DNA of 64,000 nt from Roseobacter sp. CCS2 (GTDB lineage Bacteria; Pseudomonadota; Alphaproteobacteria; Rhodobacterales; Rhodobacteraceae). Below the pieces are notes generated by a model. It saw only the letters and a list, made by a program, of their open reading frames with translations. It did no database searches and was not told the origin of the DNA. Where the stretch lies: positions 1-64,000 of the forward strand of contig NZ_AAYB01000003.1 in assembly GCF_000169435.1 (NCBI RefSeq), written 5' to 3'. Below, piece by piece: positions 33,967-43,235 of the stretch. Made by a program: the position numbers and the translations under genes. Each line of letters starts with the position of its first letter. Within the stretch, counting starts at the first letter, position 1.

Positions 33967-36156
33967 TTAGCTTTGCAGCACAACAACTGACAATGGCGGC
34001 AGTGTCAGTGTTACCGAATGGGCTTGCCCATCGGCAGGCGTGTCTTCTGCGTCGCAGCCACCCAGATTGCCGCGGTTGCCACCACCGTAGATGGCGGCGT
34101 CCGTGTTCAGCACTTCGCGCCAATGACCGCCGCTTGGCACGCCGACACGAAAACCAACGCGTTCCACAGGCGTAAAGTTGCAGACAATCAGCACGTCACT
34201 GTCGGCGGCATTGCCTTTGCGCAAATAGCCCATGACCGATTGTGCAGGGTCGTTGCAAAGCCACTGGAAACCCGAATGGTCGCAGTCTTTGACGTGCAGC
34301 GCAGGCGTGTCGCAATAAAGTCTGTTCAAATCCTGCACCAGTTGCTGGACACCTTTGTGGGCAGGCTGTGCGGCCGCGCCCCAGTTCAGCTCTGCGTCGT
34401 GGTTCCATTCTTCTGGCTGTGCAAACTCGCATCCCATAAACAGCAGTTTCTTGCCCGGCTGCGTCCACATAAACGCGTAGTAGGCCCGCAGATTAGCGAA
34501 TTTTTCCCATTCGGTCCCGGGCATTTTGGCAAGCATTGCGCCTTTGCCATGCACAACTTCGTCATGGCTGATGGGCAAAATGAAATTTTCGGTAAATGCC
34601 CAGTCGATGGGGAAGGTCATGAGGTGGTGATCATGCTGGCGGTAAATCGGGTCTTTTTCCATGTAACGCAGGGTGTCGTTCATCCAGCCCATGTTCCATT
34701 TGTAACCAAACCCAAGGCCACCGGCATGGGCAGGCTGTGATACGCCGGGAAACGATGTACTTTCTTCGGCGATGGTCATCACGGTGGGATCGGCGCCATA
34801 GGCGGCGATATTCATTTCCTGCAAAAACGCGATCGCCTCATAATTCTCGCGTCCGCCGTCTTTGTTGGGCACCCATTCGCCCTCGTCGCGCGAATAGTCG
34901 CGGTAGAGCATAGAGGCCACTGCATCTACGCGCAGCCCATCCAGGTGATACTCTTCAAGCCAGTAAAGCGCGTTCGCGACGAAGTAGTTTTTCACCTCCG
35001 TGCGTCCGTAATTGGGGATCAGCGTGTTCCAGTCCTGATGAAACCCTTCGCGCGGGTCGGCGTGTTCATAAAGTGCGGTGCCGTCAAACTGTACAAGGCC
35101 ATGTGCGTCCGTCGGAAAATGACCGGGCACCCAGTCAAGCAGAACGCCGATACCGGCGGCATGTGCTGCATCAACAAGGTCGCGGAATTCATTTGGTGGA
35201 CCAAACCGGATCGTCGGTGCGTAAAGGCCCACAGGTTGATAGCCCCAAGAACCATCAAAGGGGAACTCTGACACGGGCAGTAGCTCAATATGGGTAAAGC
35301 CCATGTATTTGACGTAAGAGATAAGATCGCGGGCCAGTTCCTGATAGGACAACGGCCTGCCATGATCATCATAGCGCCGCCGCCACGACCCTAGATGTAC
35401 CTCATAGATCGAAATTGGCTGCGCCCTGTCAGTGCGGGCGGCACGGCTTTTCATCCAAGCGTCATCGCGCCAGCCATAGCCAGCAAGATCGCGCACGATA
35501 GATGCCTGCTCTGGTGGATGCTGTGATCCAAAGCCCACCGGATCGGCCTTGTCCCGGCGTTGCCCGTCAACACCGACGATCTGATACTTATAAAGCGCGC
35601 CGTCTTCGACCTCTGGTAAGAACATCTCCCAGATGCCGGTGTCGCCGGCAGGGCGCATCGGATGGCGCCGCCCATCCCACATATTGAAGTCACCGATTAC
35701 GCTGACGCGCTGGGCATTTGGTGCCCAGACCGCGAAATGCACACCGTTACTACCCTGATGTTTGGTGACATGGGCACCCAGCACACGCCAGAGTTCCTTA
35801 TGGGTGCCTTCGCCAAAAAGGTGTTTATCCAGATCAGACAAAACCGGATCAAAGGCGAACGGATCGCGGATGGTGTGTTGCGTGCCGTCCGGATAGTGCA
35901 TTGTCAGTGTGTAGGCTTTTCCCGGGACCTTGCCGCAAAAGACATCCCCTTCAATACGGGGCAAATCGGTTTGCTTGCCTGCTACCGTTGCGGTTACGCT
36001 GATGGCCTGTGGTTGAAACGTTGTGATCCAGCGTTTGTTGCGGCTTTTGTGCGGGCCAAGGATATCAAATGTTGCTTTGTGAGTACCGGCCATTAACGCG
36101 GCCAGCGCGTCATCGGTTAAAAAGTCTGGCCTGTCGACAGGATCTTTGTTCGCCAA
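33967..36156 (-). CDS. glgB: 1,4-alpha-glucan branching enzyme
   Basis: The 729-residue GH13 enzyme introduces alpha-1,6 branches. It has an N-terminal CBM48-type pair (residues about 15-200, including VHFAVWAPNAQRVSVIGDFN), the catalytic barrel (YEVHLGSWRR, WGYQPVGLYAPT, nucleophile in HLDGLRVDAVASMLYRDYSR, acid/base in TIAEESTSFPGVS, LPISHDEVVHGKGAM) and a C-terminal beta domain. The start is inferred as TTG 36156 (then ANKDPVDRP) because GGAG lies eight bases upstream. The frame is open to 36252, but no ATG with a ribosome site is available there. First gene of the glycogen operon. Confidence 0.92.
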   Translation of the reverse strand: MANKDPVDRPDFLTDDALAALMAGTHKATFDILGPHKSRNKRWITTFQPQAISVTATVAGKQTDLPRIEGDVFCGKVPGKAYTLTMHYPDGTQHTIRDPFAFDPVLSDLDKHLFGEGTHKELWRVLGAHVTKHQGSNGVHFAVWAPNAQRVSVIGDFNMWDGRRHPMRPAGDTGIWEMFLPEVEDGALYKYQIVGVDGQRRDKADPVGFGSQHPPEQASIVRDLAGYGWRDDAWMKSRAARTDRAQPISIYEVHLGSWRRRYDDHGRPLSYQELARDLISYVKYMGFTHIELLPVSEFPFDGSWGYQPVGLYAPTIRFGPPNEFRDLVDAAHAAGIGVLLDWVPGHFPTDAHGLVQFDGTALYEHADPREGFHQDWNTLIPNYGRTEVKNYFVANALYWLEEYHLDGLRVDAVASMLYRDYSRDEGEWVPNKDGGRENYEAIAFLQEMNIAAYGADPTVMTIAEESTSFPGVSQPAHAGGLGFGYKWNMGWMNDTLRYMEKDPIYRQHDHHLMTFPIDWAFTENFILPISHDEVVHGKGAMLAKMPGTEWEKFANLRAYYAFMWTQPGKKLLFMGCEFAQPEEWNHDAELNWGAAAQPAHKGVQQLVQDLNRLYCDTPALHVKDCDHSGFQWLCNDPAQSVMGYLRKGNAADSDVLIVCNFTPVERVGFRVGVPSGGHWREVLNTDAAIYGGGNRGNLGGCDAEDTPADGQAHSVTLTLPPLSVVVLQS

Positions 36157-36457
36157 TCTGGACACTCCGATGCGTTGACCGGTCTTGCGTGGCCATTGCA
36201 GCCGCCAGAACGGTTCTGGATTGAACCATGGGGCGATTATGAACGCAACCAAGCATGATATGATGCATCCTTGCCTGATCTATGGGTTGCGGAACCAGCG
36301 TTTGATCTGCACTGATTTCGTGCGATCAGCATCAACGGACTACGTGATCGCATCAAATCGCCGACGCCGTGGAATAGCGATTGGCATGCTGCTGGTGCCG
36401 ACCTATCGTTTCGTCCAACTTTGCATCTCACTCACCACAGATCGGTAAGGATCCCCA
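36157..36457. promoter_or_regulatory. Divergent promoter region between glgB and exoL
   Basis: No credible gene lies in these 301 bases. They must contain promoters for the glycogen operon on the minus strand and exoL on the plus strand. A perfect inverted repeat, TGCGATCA (36321-36328) and TGATCGCA (36345-36352), sits near the middle, with outer TTTGAT (36301-36306) and ATCAAA (36352-36357) also mirrored. This is the best operator candidate in the gap; the cognate regulator is not known. Confidence 0.4.
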
Positions 36458-37591
36458 TTGGCGCGCATTTTTGTCTTCGGGTTTGACCTGACCGAAGCCT
36501 CACAGGTCAGGCGGATCAAGAGCATTCAGATGCTGGGGCATGATGTGCAGTCAGCAGCGTTTCAGCGTGGCAATATGAATGCGCATTTTGTCCCTGACTG
36601 GCCGAATATCGATCTTGGGTTCGTTCCAAACGAAAACCATGCCAAGCGGGTGGTTGGTATCCTGCGTGGTATCTGGCTGGTCATGAAACAACGCAAGGCC
36701 CTTAAACGTTCTGATGTGATCATCGCGCGCAACTTTGATCTTTTGGTGATTGCGTGGGTCACGCGGTTACTTTCCGGCACAAGTCGCGTGCCGTTGATTT
36801 ATGAATGTCTGGATATCCACGGGCTTTTTACCAAAGCGGGGGCAGTGGGGGCAGTGATGCGCTGGTGCGAACGCAGACTGCTGGCACGGGTGCAATTGCT
36901 GATTGTGTCCTCACCCGGTTTTGTGACGCATTATTTTACTGCCGTGCAGCATTACAATGGTCCGCATATCGTTATTGAAAACAAGCTATGGTTTGATGGC
37001 CCGCCGGCTCCACGACCAAAGACGCGCGATGACCATGATGTACTGACAATCGGTTGGGTCGGCTCAATCCGTTGCGCGCCAAGCCTGAAGGTGTTGGTGG
37101 AAACGGCAGATCATTTTGGTGACCGCATTGCGATCCGCATTCATGGCAACGTGCACAGACATGCCCTGCCTGACTTTGACGCGCAATTGGCTAGCCGTGC
37201 AAATGTGACCTACTTTGGTCCCTACGTGTATCCCGACGGACTGGGAAAGGTTTATGGTGCCTGCGACATGGTCTGGGCGCAGGATTTGTGGCAACGGGGC
37301 GCGAATTCCGACTGGTTGCTGCCAAACCGTATCTATGAAGCAAGCTGGTTTGGTTGCCCGTCCATTGCCGTGGCTGATACAGAAACCGGGCGCAAGGTTG
37401 CGGCGGACCGGCTGGGTTTTGTTATCGACACGCCATCTGCCGCAGCTTTGATTGACCTGATCAACCGGCTGGATCACACGAAGATCCAGGATGTGGCTGA
37501 ACAGCTTTTGGCCATGGATGACAGCGCGTTCATGTTACGCGCCAGCGATGTTGCTGCGGCATTGGACGTGGTGCTACCCAACCGATCCTAA
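36458..37591 (+). CDS. exoL: GT4-type glycosyltransferase, ExoL-like
   Basis: A 377-residue cytoplasmic glycosyltransferase of the ExoL kind, which adds a glucose residue to the lipid-linked succinoglycan-type repeat. The GT-B fold is seen in IFVFGFDLTEASQVRRIKSIQMLGHDV, the linker VLTIGWVGSIRCAPSLKVLVETADHFGDRI and the C-terminal LPNRIYEASWFGCPSIAVADTETGRKV. The start is TTG 36458, supported by TAAGGA six bases upstream. It is divergent from glgB and convergent (4-base overlap) with the sulfotransferase. The specific sugar transferred is inferred from exo context. Confidence 0.8.
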   Translation: MARIFVFGFDLTEASQVRRIKSIQMLGHDVQSAAFQRGNMNAHFVPDWPNIDLGFVPNENHAKRVVGILRGIWLVMKQRKALKRSDVIIARNFDLLVIAWVTRLLSGTSRVPLIYECLDIHGLFTKAGAVGAVMRWCERRLLARVQLLIVSSPGFVTHYFTAVQHYNGPHIVIENKLWFDGPPAPRPKTRDDHDVLTIGWVGSIRCAPSLKVLVETADHFGDRIAIRIHGNVHRHALPDFDAQLASRANVTYFGPYVYPDGLGKVYGACDMVWAQDLWQRGANSDWLLPNRIYEASWFGCPSIAVADTETGRKVAADRLGFVIDTPSAAALIDLINRLDHTKIQDVAEQLLAMDDSAFMLRASDVAAALDVVLPNRS

Positions 37592-38445
37592 AGCCCGGCT
37601 TTCTGACGTAGCTTTTTCGCAACCCGCGTTGTGCGGCCGCGCCATATCGTGGCATTTGTCGGATGCGAAAACCCGGCAACCGACCGGCCCTGTGCCAGTG
37701 CAGCACGGCTATCTGACTGATACCGCGAAAGCCAATCAGCGGCCTGCGCGGTCTTTTTCTGCTGCTGTGGTGTAAATGTTGTTGCTGTAGTGACTACGCT
37801 ATCCATTGCGACGCCCAGATAATCTGCGATCTGTGCAATAGCGGCAGATGCATCAGCTACAACATCTTCGTAATAAAGCTGAAGTGGTTGAATGCCCATG
37901 CTGGACAAAAAACTTTGCCAGTCGGCGTTGCCGCGCGAAATCGCATCCATTTTATCCGTGATCAGCGACCAATCGTATGAGCCTGCCGCCTTTTCCGGCA
38001 TATCTGAAATCCACGCACCGGTTTGCTGTGCACGCGCAAAGGAAATCGCCTGCTTCATCAGATCACGTCGCTGCAGATGAATGAATTTATAGTCCAGTGG
38101 CGCGACCTCCTGCTTTAGGAATGCCGCTAGATGTTCGTGATGTAACTTGACCGAAAAGACACCATTGGGACCAGTCCGCACTGATTTGATATAATCCAAG
38201 GGTGGGGTTGGGCCTGCGCGCTTTTCCCAGACATGCCAGTTGCCCGGGTTGAGGTATTCCAGCGGATACCCGAAGGCACCTGTGCCATGGAGCCTGTGAC
38301 CAAGAAAGTGGCTACCGCACCGCGGTGTTGTACAAAAGGCGACTTTCGTTGTGACTGGTGTGGTAGGGAAGTCATAGGCGGCATCAAACTGGCGCTGCCA
38401 AGGACCGGCGGAAATGTCTTTTGAAGACTTTGTTTCGGACATCAT
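37588..38445 (-). CDS. Stf0-family sulfotransferase within the exo cluster
   Basis: A 285-residue PAPS-dependent sulfotransferase. FCTTPRCGSHFLGHRL (residues 38-53) is the 5'-phosphosulfate loop. The 3'-phosphate side is around FIHLQRRDLMKQAISFARAQQTGAW, and YEDVVADASAAIAQIADYLG is the typical end. Stf0 enzymes sulfate trehalose glycolipids in mycobacteria; many marine homologues have unknown acceptors. ATG 38445 is chosen for the AAAGGGG ribosome site. It faces exoL and is divergent from exoY, so sulfation of the exopolysaccharide, its precursor or a glycolipid is the likely job. The acceptor is inferred. Confidence 0.82.
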   Translation of the reverse strand: MMSETKSSKDISAGPWQRQFDAAYDFPTTPVTTKVAFCTTPRCGSHFLGHRLHGTGAFGYPLEYLNPGNWHVWEKRAGPTPPLDYIKSVRTGPNGVFSVKLHHEHLAAFLKQEVAPLDYKFIHLQRRDLMKQAISFARAQQTGAWISDMPEKAAGSYDWSLITDKMDAISRGNADWQSFLSSMGIQPLQLYYEDVVADASAAIAQIADYLGVAMDSVVTTATTFTPQQQKKTAQAADWLSRYQSDSRAALAQGRSVAGFSHPTNATIWRGRTTRVAKKLRQKAGL

Positions 38446-38865
38446 TTGCCCCTTTCGAGTTTCCGCACATTGAAGCTTTTGACCAGAATCACACTGAGCT
38501 AACTTGAGTACGATTATACGGAAATCTGGCGTTCCTTGGTGGTTGCCGTGCTGCAGCGCGGAATCAGGCGCAAATCTGCCCAAACCATCATTGCCCAGGT
38601 TTATGGCATCGGCGTGTTTTTGACACATGACGCGCGAAAATCCGGCAATAGGTTTAAGGCGCTGAAATAGTTAACTAAATCATGGGTCAATCAAGATGGC
38701 ACCCGCCAGATTGCGTAAATGTCGGGCATATACCGTCTGGGTTGTCAGCATCGCAAAGCGAGTTATTGCCGAATTTCCGCGATCGAAGGATTAAATGCTG
38801 CAACTGAAAATTACACTGTAAGCCTTGGGCATTCCCGTCACTTTTTCGAAATGAGGACAGCAAAG
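38446..38865. promoter_or_regulatory. Divergent regulatory region between the sulfotransferase gene and exoY
   Basis: About 420 bases without a convincing gene. A perfect 10-bp palindrome TAGTTAACTA lies at 38668-38677 in an AT-rich patch, a plausible regulator site for the exoY-exoF-exoT-exoV operon. The frame ending in exoY is open back to 38719, but that part lacks a ribosome site and conserved sequence. Confidence 0.4.
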
Positions 38866-39582
38866 ATGCCGATCTTGGAAACCGTAGGATTTACAGCGTT
38901 TGACGAAAAACGGACGCGTGGTCCCGTAGGTGATATTGCCCTGTCCCAGCCTGCGTCCGGATATGCTGTGGTCGGCGGCGCATCGAAGCGATTGTTTGAT
39001 ATCTGCGCAGCCCTGATCGCATTGATCATGCTTGCCCCTTTGTTCTTGTTCACAGCTATCGCTATCAAATTGGTGTCACCTGGACCGGTGCTGTACGGGC
39101 ATAGGCGTATTGGCCACAACGGCCGCTATTTCAAATGCTGGAAGTTCCGTTCCATGGTGACTGATGGCGATGCTGTTCTGGCAAAATACCTCGCAGATCA
39201 TCCTCAGGAACGGGACGAATGGGTGCGCAGCCGAAAGCTGCGCGATGATCCACGTGTTACGCGCCTTGGGGCGGTACTGCGTGCTTACAGCGTCGATGAA
39301 TTGCCGCAGATCATTAACGTTCTGATGGGCGATATGAGCATCGTTGGTCCCCGCCCGGTCGTGCGGGATGAACTGGATATCTATGGTAGCGCTGCCGCAC
39401 AATATCTGCGCAGTCGGCCAGGTATCACGGGGCTGTGGCAGGTCAGTGGCCGCAGCGACACTAGCTATGAGCAGCGGATCAAGTTCGACACACAGTATGT
39501 TCAGAATTGGTCATTGGCCGCTGATCTTTGGATCATCATGCGGACGATCCCGGCTGTTGTTTCCTCAAAGGGATCATACTGA
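38866..39582 (+). CDS. exoY: Undecaprenyl-phosphate sugar phosphotransferase, ExoY
   Basis: The 238-residue membrane-anchored initiating transferase puts the first sugar phosphate (galactose in succinoglycan) on undecaprenyl phosphate. One N-terminal transmembrane helix (FDICAALIALIMLAPLFLFTAIAIKLV, about residues 42-68) is followed by the bacterial sugar transferase domain: SPGPVLYGHRRIGHNGRYFKCWKFRSMV, LRAYSVDELPQIINVLMGDMSIVGPRPVV and SRPGITGLWQVSGRS. ATG 38866 is preferred, with GAGG nine bases upstream. The exoF frame begins inside its 3' end. First gene of the assembly operon. Confidence 0.93.
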   Translation: MPILETVGFTAFDEKRTRGPVGDIALSQPASGYAVVGGASKRLFDICAALIALIMLAPLFLFTAIAIKLVSPGPVLYGHRRIGHNGRYFKCWKFRSMVTDGDAVLAKYLADHPQERDEWVRSRKLRDDPRVTRLGAVLRAYSVDELPQIINVLMGDMSIVGPRPVVRDELDIYGSAAAQYLRSRPGITGLWQVSGRSDTSYEQRIKFDTQYVQNWSLAADLWIIMRTIPAVVSSKGSY

Positions 39583-39593
39583 AAGTCTGCAGG

Positions 39594-40826
39594 ATGATGA
39601 TTGCACGAAATATGCTGGCCACACGTTTGATCGCCTTCATTGTGGCGCTTTTGCTGCCTCTTGCCGCATGGGCAGAGGCGTACCGCGTTGGGGTTAATGA
39701 TGTGCTGAACCTTCGGGTTGCGGTCTGGGATGAATTGAACGCGGTTGTCAGCGATATGCCCGGTGTCTCAGGTGATTATCCCGTGGGCGCTGATGGCACG
39801 CTCTTGGTGCCTTTGGCGGGCACCATCGAAGCCGCTGGTCGCACCCCGAGCGAGATCGCGCAGGCCCTTGACGCAGCGATGCTGGGATATGTGGGCATTG
39901 GGCAATCGGCCAAGGCCGCCGTAAGCGTCGGGACCTATGCGCCAATTTATCTTGCCGGTCAGGTGAAAACCCCTGGTGAGCATCCGTTTGCGCCCGGCCT
40001 GACTGTGCAGATAGCGCTGGCGCTGGCTGGCGGGGCAGGGGCGCTTGACCCCGCAGAGGGGCAAGAGCGAAATTTCCTGAGCGCGCGGGGCACGATCACC
40101 GTACTACAGCGCGAATTGATGTTCCTGACAGCTAAACGCGAACGCCTTATGGTCGAAATGGCTGGCGCTGACGCGGCCCCCGACCTGTCAGATATTGATC
40201 CAGAAGCATGGGCCATAGAAGAGGCTATTCTGCGGACGCGACGGGCGCGACACGATCATGAGATTGATGCGCTTGCCCGTGCACGCGTGTCTTTGGCGCA
40301 GGCGACAGCGGTGTTGGAAAGCAAGCTGGACACCAATCGCACCCAACTTGAAGCGGGCCAAGAACAGTTACTGCGCGAAGAGGATCTTGTCGATCGCGGG
40401 CTTGCCGCATCCGCGCGCGTGTTTGAGCGCGCAAGCTATGTAAACGAGCTGGAAAGCCGGCTGCTGGATATTGAGCGTTCAATCTTGCTGGCACAGCAGC
40501 AAATGCAGGAACTTGATCGCAGCGAAGGGGTGTTGTTGGCGGCGCGCGACGAAGAGAACGCAACGACACTGCAACAAGTTGAAGCCAGCATCGCAGATGT
40601 CGATGCGCGGCTGGCTGCGCAATACGCGCTTTTGTCAGCGGCGGCAGGCCAGCAAGCAGGTCTGCTACCCCCGGTTGACTTTGCAACCGCCCAAATGCGC
40701 TACACGATCACCCGAAGCCGCGGCGGTCATGAGACGCTGGTTGCCGACAAAGCAACTTTGTTAAGGCCCGGTGATGTTGTTGACGTAGCAGTTGCGCAGC
40801 CAACTGCCATAACACCTTCAAACTGA
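39594..40826 (+). CDS. exoF: Periplasmic polysaccharide export protein, ExoF-like
   Basis: A 410-residue exported protein. A signal peptide (ARNMLATRLIAFIVALLLPLAAWA) precedes a Poly_export/Wza-type domain (AYRVGVNDVLNLRVAVWDELN, GDYPVGADGTLLVPLAGTIEAAGRTPSEIAQAL) and an SLBB domain (VYLAGQVKTPGEH-like IYLAGQVKTPGEHPFAPGLT). Residues about 175-345 are helical coiled coil, a feature of ExoF proteins that may span the periplasm. The final part (TITRSRGGHETLVADKATLLRPGDVVDV) is a second SLBB-like unit. The start ATG 39594 or 39597 is uncertain because only a weak AGG precedes it. Confidence 0.87.
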   Translation: MMIARNMLATRLIAFIVALLLPLAAWAEAYRVGVNDVLNLRVAVWDELNAVVSDMPGVSGDYPVGADGTLLVPLAGTIEAAGRTPSEIAQALDAAMLGYVGIGQSAKAAVSVGTYAPIYLAGQVKTPGEHPFAPGLTVQIALALAGGAGALDPAEGQERNFLSARGTITVLQRELMFLTAKRERLMVEMAGADAAPDLSDIDPEAWAIEEAILRTRRARHDHEIDALARARVSLAQATAVLESKLDTNRTQLEAGQEQLLREEDLVDRGLAASARVFERASYVNELESRLLDIERSILLAQQQMQELDRSEGVLLAARDEENATTLQQVEASIADVDARLAAQYALLSAAAGQQAGLLPPVDFATAQMRYTITRSRGGHETLVADKATLLRPGDVVDVAVAQPTAITPSN

Positions 40827-40836
40827 TGGCAGGCCA

Positions 40837-42333
40837 ATGACGCATCCCGCCATCACCAAACCAGAACTTGATAGCTATCGGCCGCATTTGACAACAGGCA
40901 GGTCCGCTTTGGCGATCACTGGCGTGTTGTGGTCGTCATTGCAAACCCTGATCCCCACAATCAGCGCGGCAGTCGTATTCTTTATCAGTGCAATATTCCT
41001 GTCGCCCGCAGATTTTGGTCTGGTGGGGTTGGCCAGTAGTGTTGTGATGACGGTCCTTGCCTTTACACCGGTGGCTTTCGGTGAGGCGCTGGTCCAACGC
41101 AAATTGCTGACCAAGGCGCATACCGATAGCGTGTTTTGGTTGACCCTATTCTGTGGCGCCTTGTGTTTCCTGCCTTTCGCCATTTGGGCAACACCCATGG
41201 CAACGCTGATGGGGGACGCAAGCATTGCGGCGGTGCTGCCTGTGCTGGCCTTGCGCATTCCGCTTGATCTGGCGGCTGCCGTTCCGAATGCGATGATTAT
41301 TCGGTCTATGAAATTCAAACTGATCGCCCTGCGCACGGCTGTGGCGACAATGATCAGTGTCACAATCTGTCTGGTGATGCTTTTTGCCGGTTACGGCTAC
41401 TGGGCGTTGGTTGCAAGCCAGGTGTCAGCCAGTTTTGTCGCCTGTGCGATGGCCTATTGGGTGGCAGGATGGCGACCGGGAATAACCCTGCAATGGTCTG
41501 CATTACGAGACCTGTTTAATTACGGTGCCTTTGCGTCGGGCAACCGGATGCTGGCGACGATCAAGATTGACCACTTTGTGCTTGGTGTCTTTGCCGGGAC
41601 TGCAACGCTTGGTCTGTTTTTCTTTGCGCGGCGACTTTACAACATGCTGTCCAATCTTGTCGGCGGTGCGCTGGCATCTGTGTCGCTTGCACTTTTATCG
41701 ACGTTGCAGGATGACCGCGAAAAAACGCAGCTTGCTTTTGATATGGCGTCGTTTCTGTCAGCTGCTGTCAGCATGCCGATGTTTTGCGCATTGGCGATCA
41801 TAGCACCCGATCTTTTGGGCCTGCTGCTTGATGATAAATGGGCCGGCGCCGTCTTTCCTGTGCAGGCTTTTTGTGTTGCTGGTGTGATAGCAAGCATCGG
41901 TGTTGTGCAGGCTTCATTGATTCAAAGCCAAGGCAAAACGCAGTGGTGGTTCTATTATCAACTAGGGCAGCAAGCGACTTCTGTTCTTGTGATCCTCGCG
42001 ACATACCGTTTTGGTTTGCCGGTTTTGATGGTCGCACTCATGACCAAAACTGTTTTGCTTTGGCCGGTGTCTGTGGTCATGACTGCAAAGCTGTTGAAAC
42101 GCAGCGCATGGCACTATCTGGCCGGTTTTAGATACCCTGTTCTGGCCGCGCTGATTATGGCGTGCGGCATGGTTGCCGTGTCCCACATCATGCCGGATCA
42201 GTCACAAGCGATGCGCCTGTTGGTGCAAGTCATCGTGGGCATTGCCCTTTATACGCCGGTCATCGTGTTTTTGTCGCGTGACCGCATCGCGGAACTGCGC
42301 CGTTACCTGCCTAGAAAAGGAAAGCCAGCCTAA
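40837..42333 (+). CDS. exoT: Polysaccharide flippase, Wzx/ExoT type
   Basis: A 498-residue MATE/MOP-superfamily membrane protein with about 14 hydrophobic helices. The N-terminal TLIPTISAAVVFFISAIFLSPADFGLVGLASSVV and EALVQRKLLTKAHTDSVFWLTL are typical of lipopolysaccharide/EPS exporters of the Wzx_C (ExoT) group. It flips the lipid-linked oligosaccharide across the inner membrane for ExoQ. It lies 10 bases after exoF and overlaps the pyruvyltransferase start by one base. The gene name follows context. Confidence 0.87.
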   Translation: MTHPAITKPELDSYRPHLTTGRSALAITGVLWSSLQTLIPTISAAVVFFISAIFLSPADFGLVGLASSVVMTVLAFTPVAFGEALVQRKLLTKAHTDSVFWLTLFCGALCFLPFAIWATPMATLMGDASIAAVLPVLALRIPLDLAAAVPNAMIIRSMKFKLIALRTAVATMISVTICLVMLFAGYGYWALVASQVSASFVACAMAYWVAGWRPGITLQWSALRDLFNYGAFASGNRMLATIKIDHFVLGVFAGTATLGLFFFARRLYNMLSNLVGGALASVSLALLSTLQDDREKTQLAFDMASFLSAAVSMPMFCALAIIAPDLLGLLLDDKWAGAVFPVQAFCVAGVIASIGVVQASLIQSQGKTQWWFYYQLGQQATSVLVILATYRFGLPVLMVALMTKTVLLWPVSVVMTAKLLKRSAWHYLAGFRYPVLAALIMACGMVAVSHIMPDQSQAMRLLVQVIVGIALYTPVIVFLSRDRIAELRRYLPRKGKPA

Positions 42334-43235
42334 TGAAATTGACATATTTTCAAGGTGACCCGCCCAATTTCGGGGACGAGTTGAATGCAACGATGTGGCA
42401 GCATTTGTTGCCCAGCGACTTTTTTGATGACGACCCGTCAGAGCTGTTTGTTGGTATAGGATCCGTAATCCAGCACGACTATCCCGCGGCGGCCAAAAAG
42501 GTTGTCGTGGGATCAGGATATGGGGGGTACACGAAAAAGCCTGATGTCCATGATGGCACTTGGGAGTTTCATTTTGTGCGTGGTCCCCAAACGACGCAAG
42601 CATTGGGTCTGGACCCGCAACTGGCCATTGCCGATGCGGCCATTCTACTGCGCGAAACGCCACTGCCCGCACCCGCAAAAGACATCAAGGTTGGCTTTAT
42701 GCCGCACTATGAAAGTATTGAGCGCGGTAATTGGCAAAAGGCCTGCGCTTTGGCTGGGATCACTTTTATCGACCCTTCCCATCCAACAGAAAAGGTTCTT
42801 GCCGAAATTCTGGGGGCGGAGCTGGTCATTACCGAAGCCATGCATGGTGCGATCGTATCAGATGCGCTGCGCACCCCATGGATCGGTGTACGCACCATGC
42901 ATCATGTGCATCGCTTCAAATGGCACGATTGGGCCAACGCTTTGAACATTGATTATAATCCGGCGTTTTTGTTCCCATCAAACCTGCGCGAAGCTTGGGC
43001 GCTTTCGACTGGGCGCGGTGGATCAGGTGCCCGGGTCACGGCGATTAGCAAAAGCCGTGCAGCCCAACCGCTCAACGCGGCATGTCACCACATGGCAGCA
43101 CGTAGTTTGCAAAAACTCGCACAGCGCGCCCCAAGCCTGTCGTTGGATGCCGAAACAGAACGCGCCACCGACAAGGCCATGACAGCCGTCAATCGTTTGA
43201 TCGCTCAATACGCTAGCAATCGCGCCTTTGCCTGA
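42333..43235 (+). CDS. exoV: Polysaccharide pyruvyl transferase, ExoV-like
   Basis: A 300-residue enzyme that would add a ketal pyruvate from phosphoenolpyruvate to the terminal sugar. The N-terminal GDPPNFGDELNATMW and the C-terminal VITEAMHGAIVSDALRTPWIGV are the family's two hallmark segments. Its presence predicts an acidic, pyruvylated polysaccharide. Co-translated with the flippase. Its last 31 bases overlap the convergent exoQ gene. Confidence 0.9.
   Translation: MKLTYFQGDPPNFGDELNATMWQHLLPSDFFDDDPSELFVGIGSVIQHDYPAAAKKVVVGSGYGGYTKKPDVHDGTWEFHFVRGPQTTQALGLDPQLAIADAAILLRETPLPAPAKDIKVGFMPHYESIERGNWQKACALAGITFIDPSHPTEKVLAEILGAELVITEAMHGAIVSDALRTPWIGVRTMHHVHRFKWHDWANALNIDYNPAFLFPSNLREAWALSTGRGGSGARVTAISKSRAAQPLNAACHHMAARSLQKLAQRAPSLSLDAETERATDKAMTAVNRLIAQYASNRAFA

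Noticed and set aside
36185..36448. 87-codon frame in the glgB-exoL gap
   Set aside because: Covers the divergent promoter region and the glgB start; no domain and no ribosome site.
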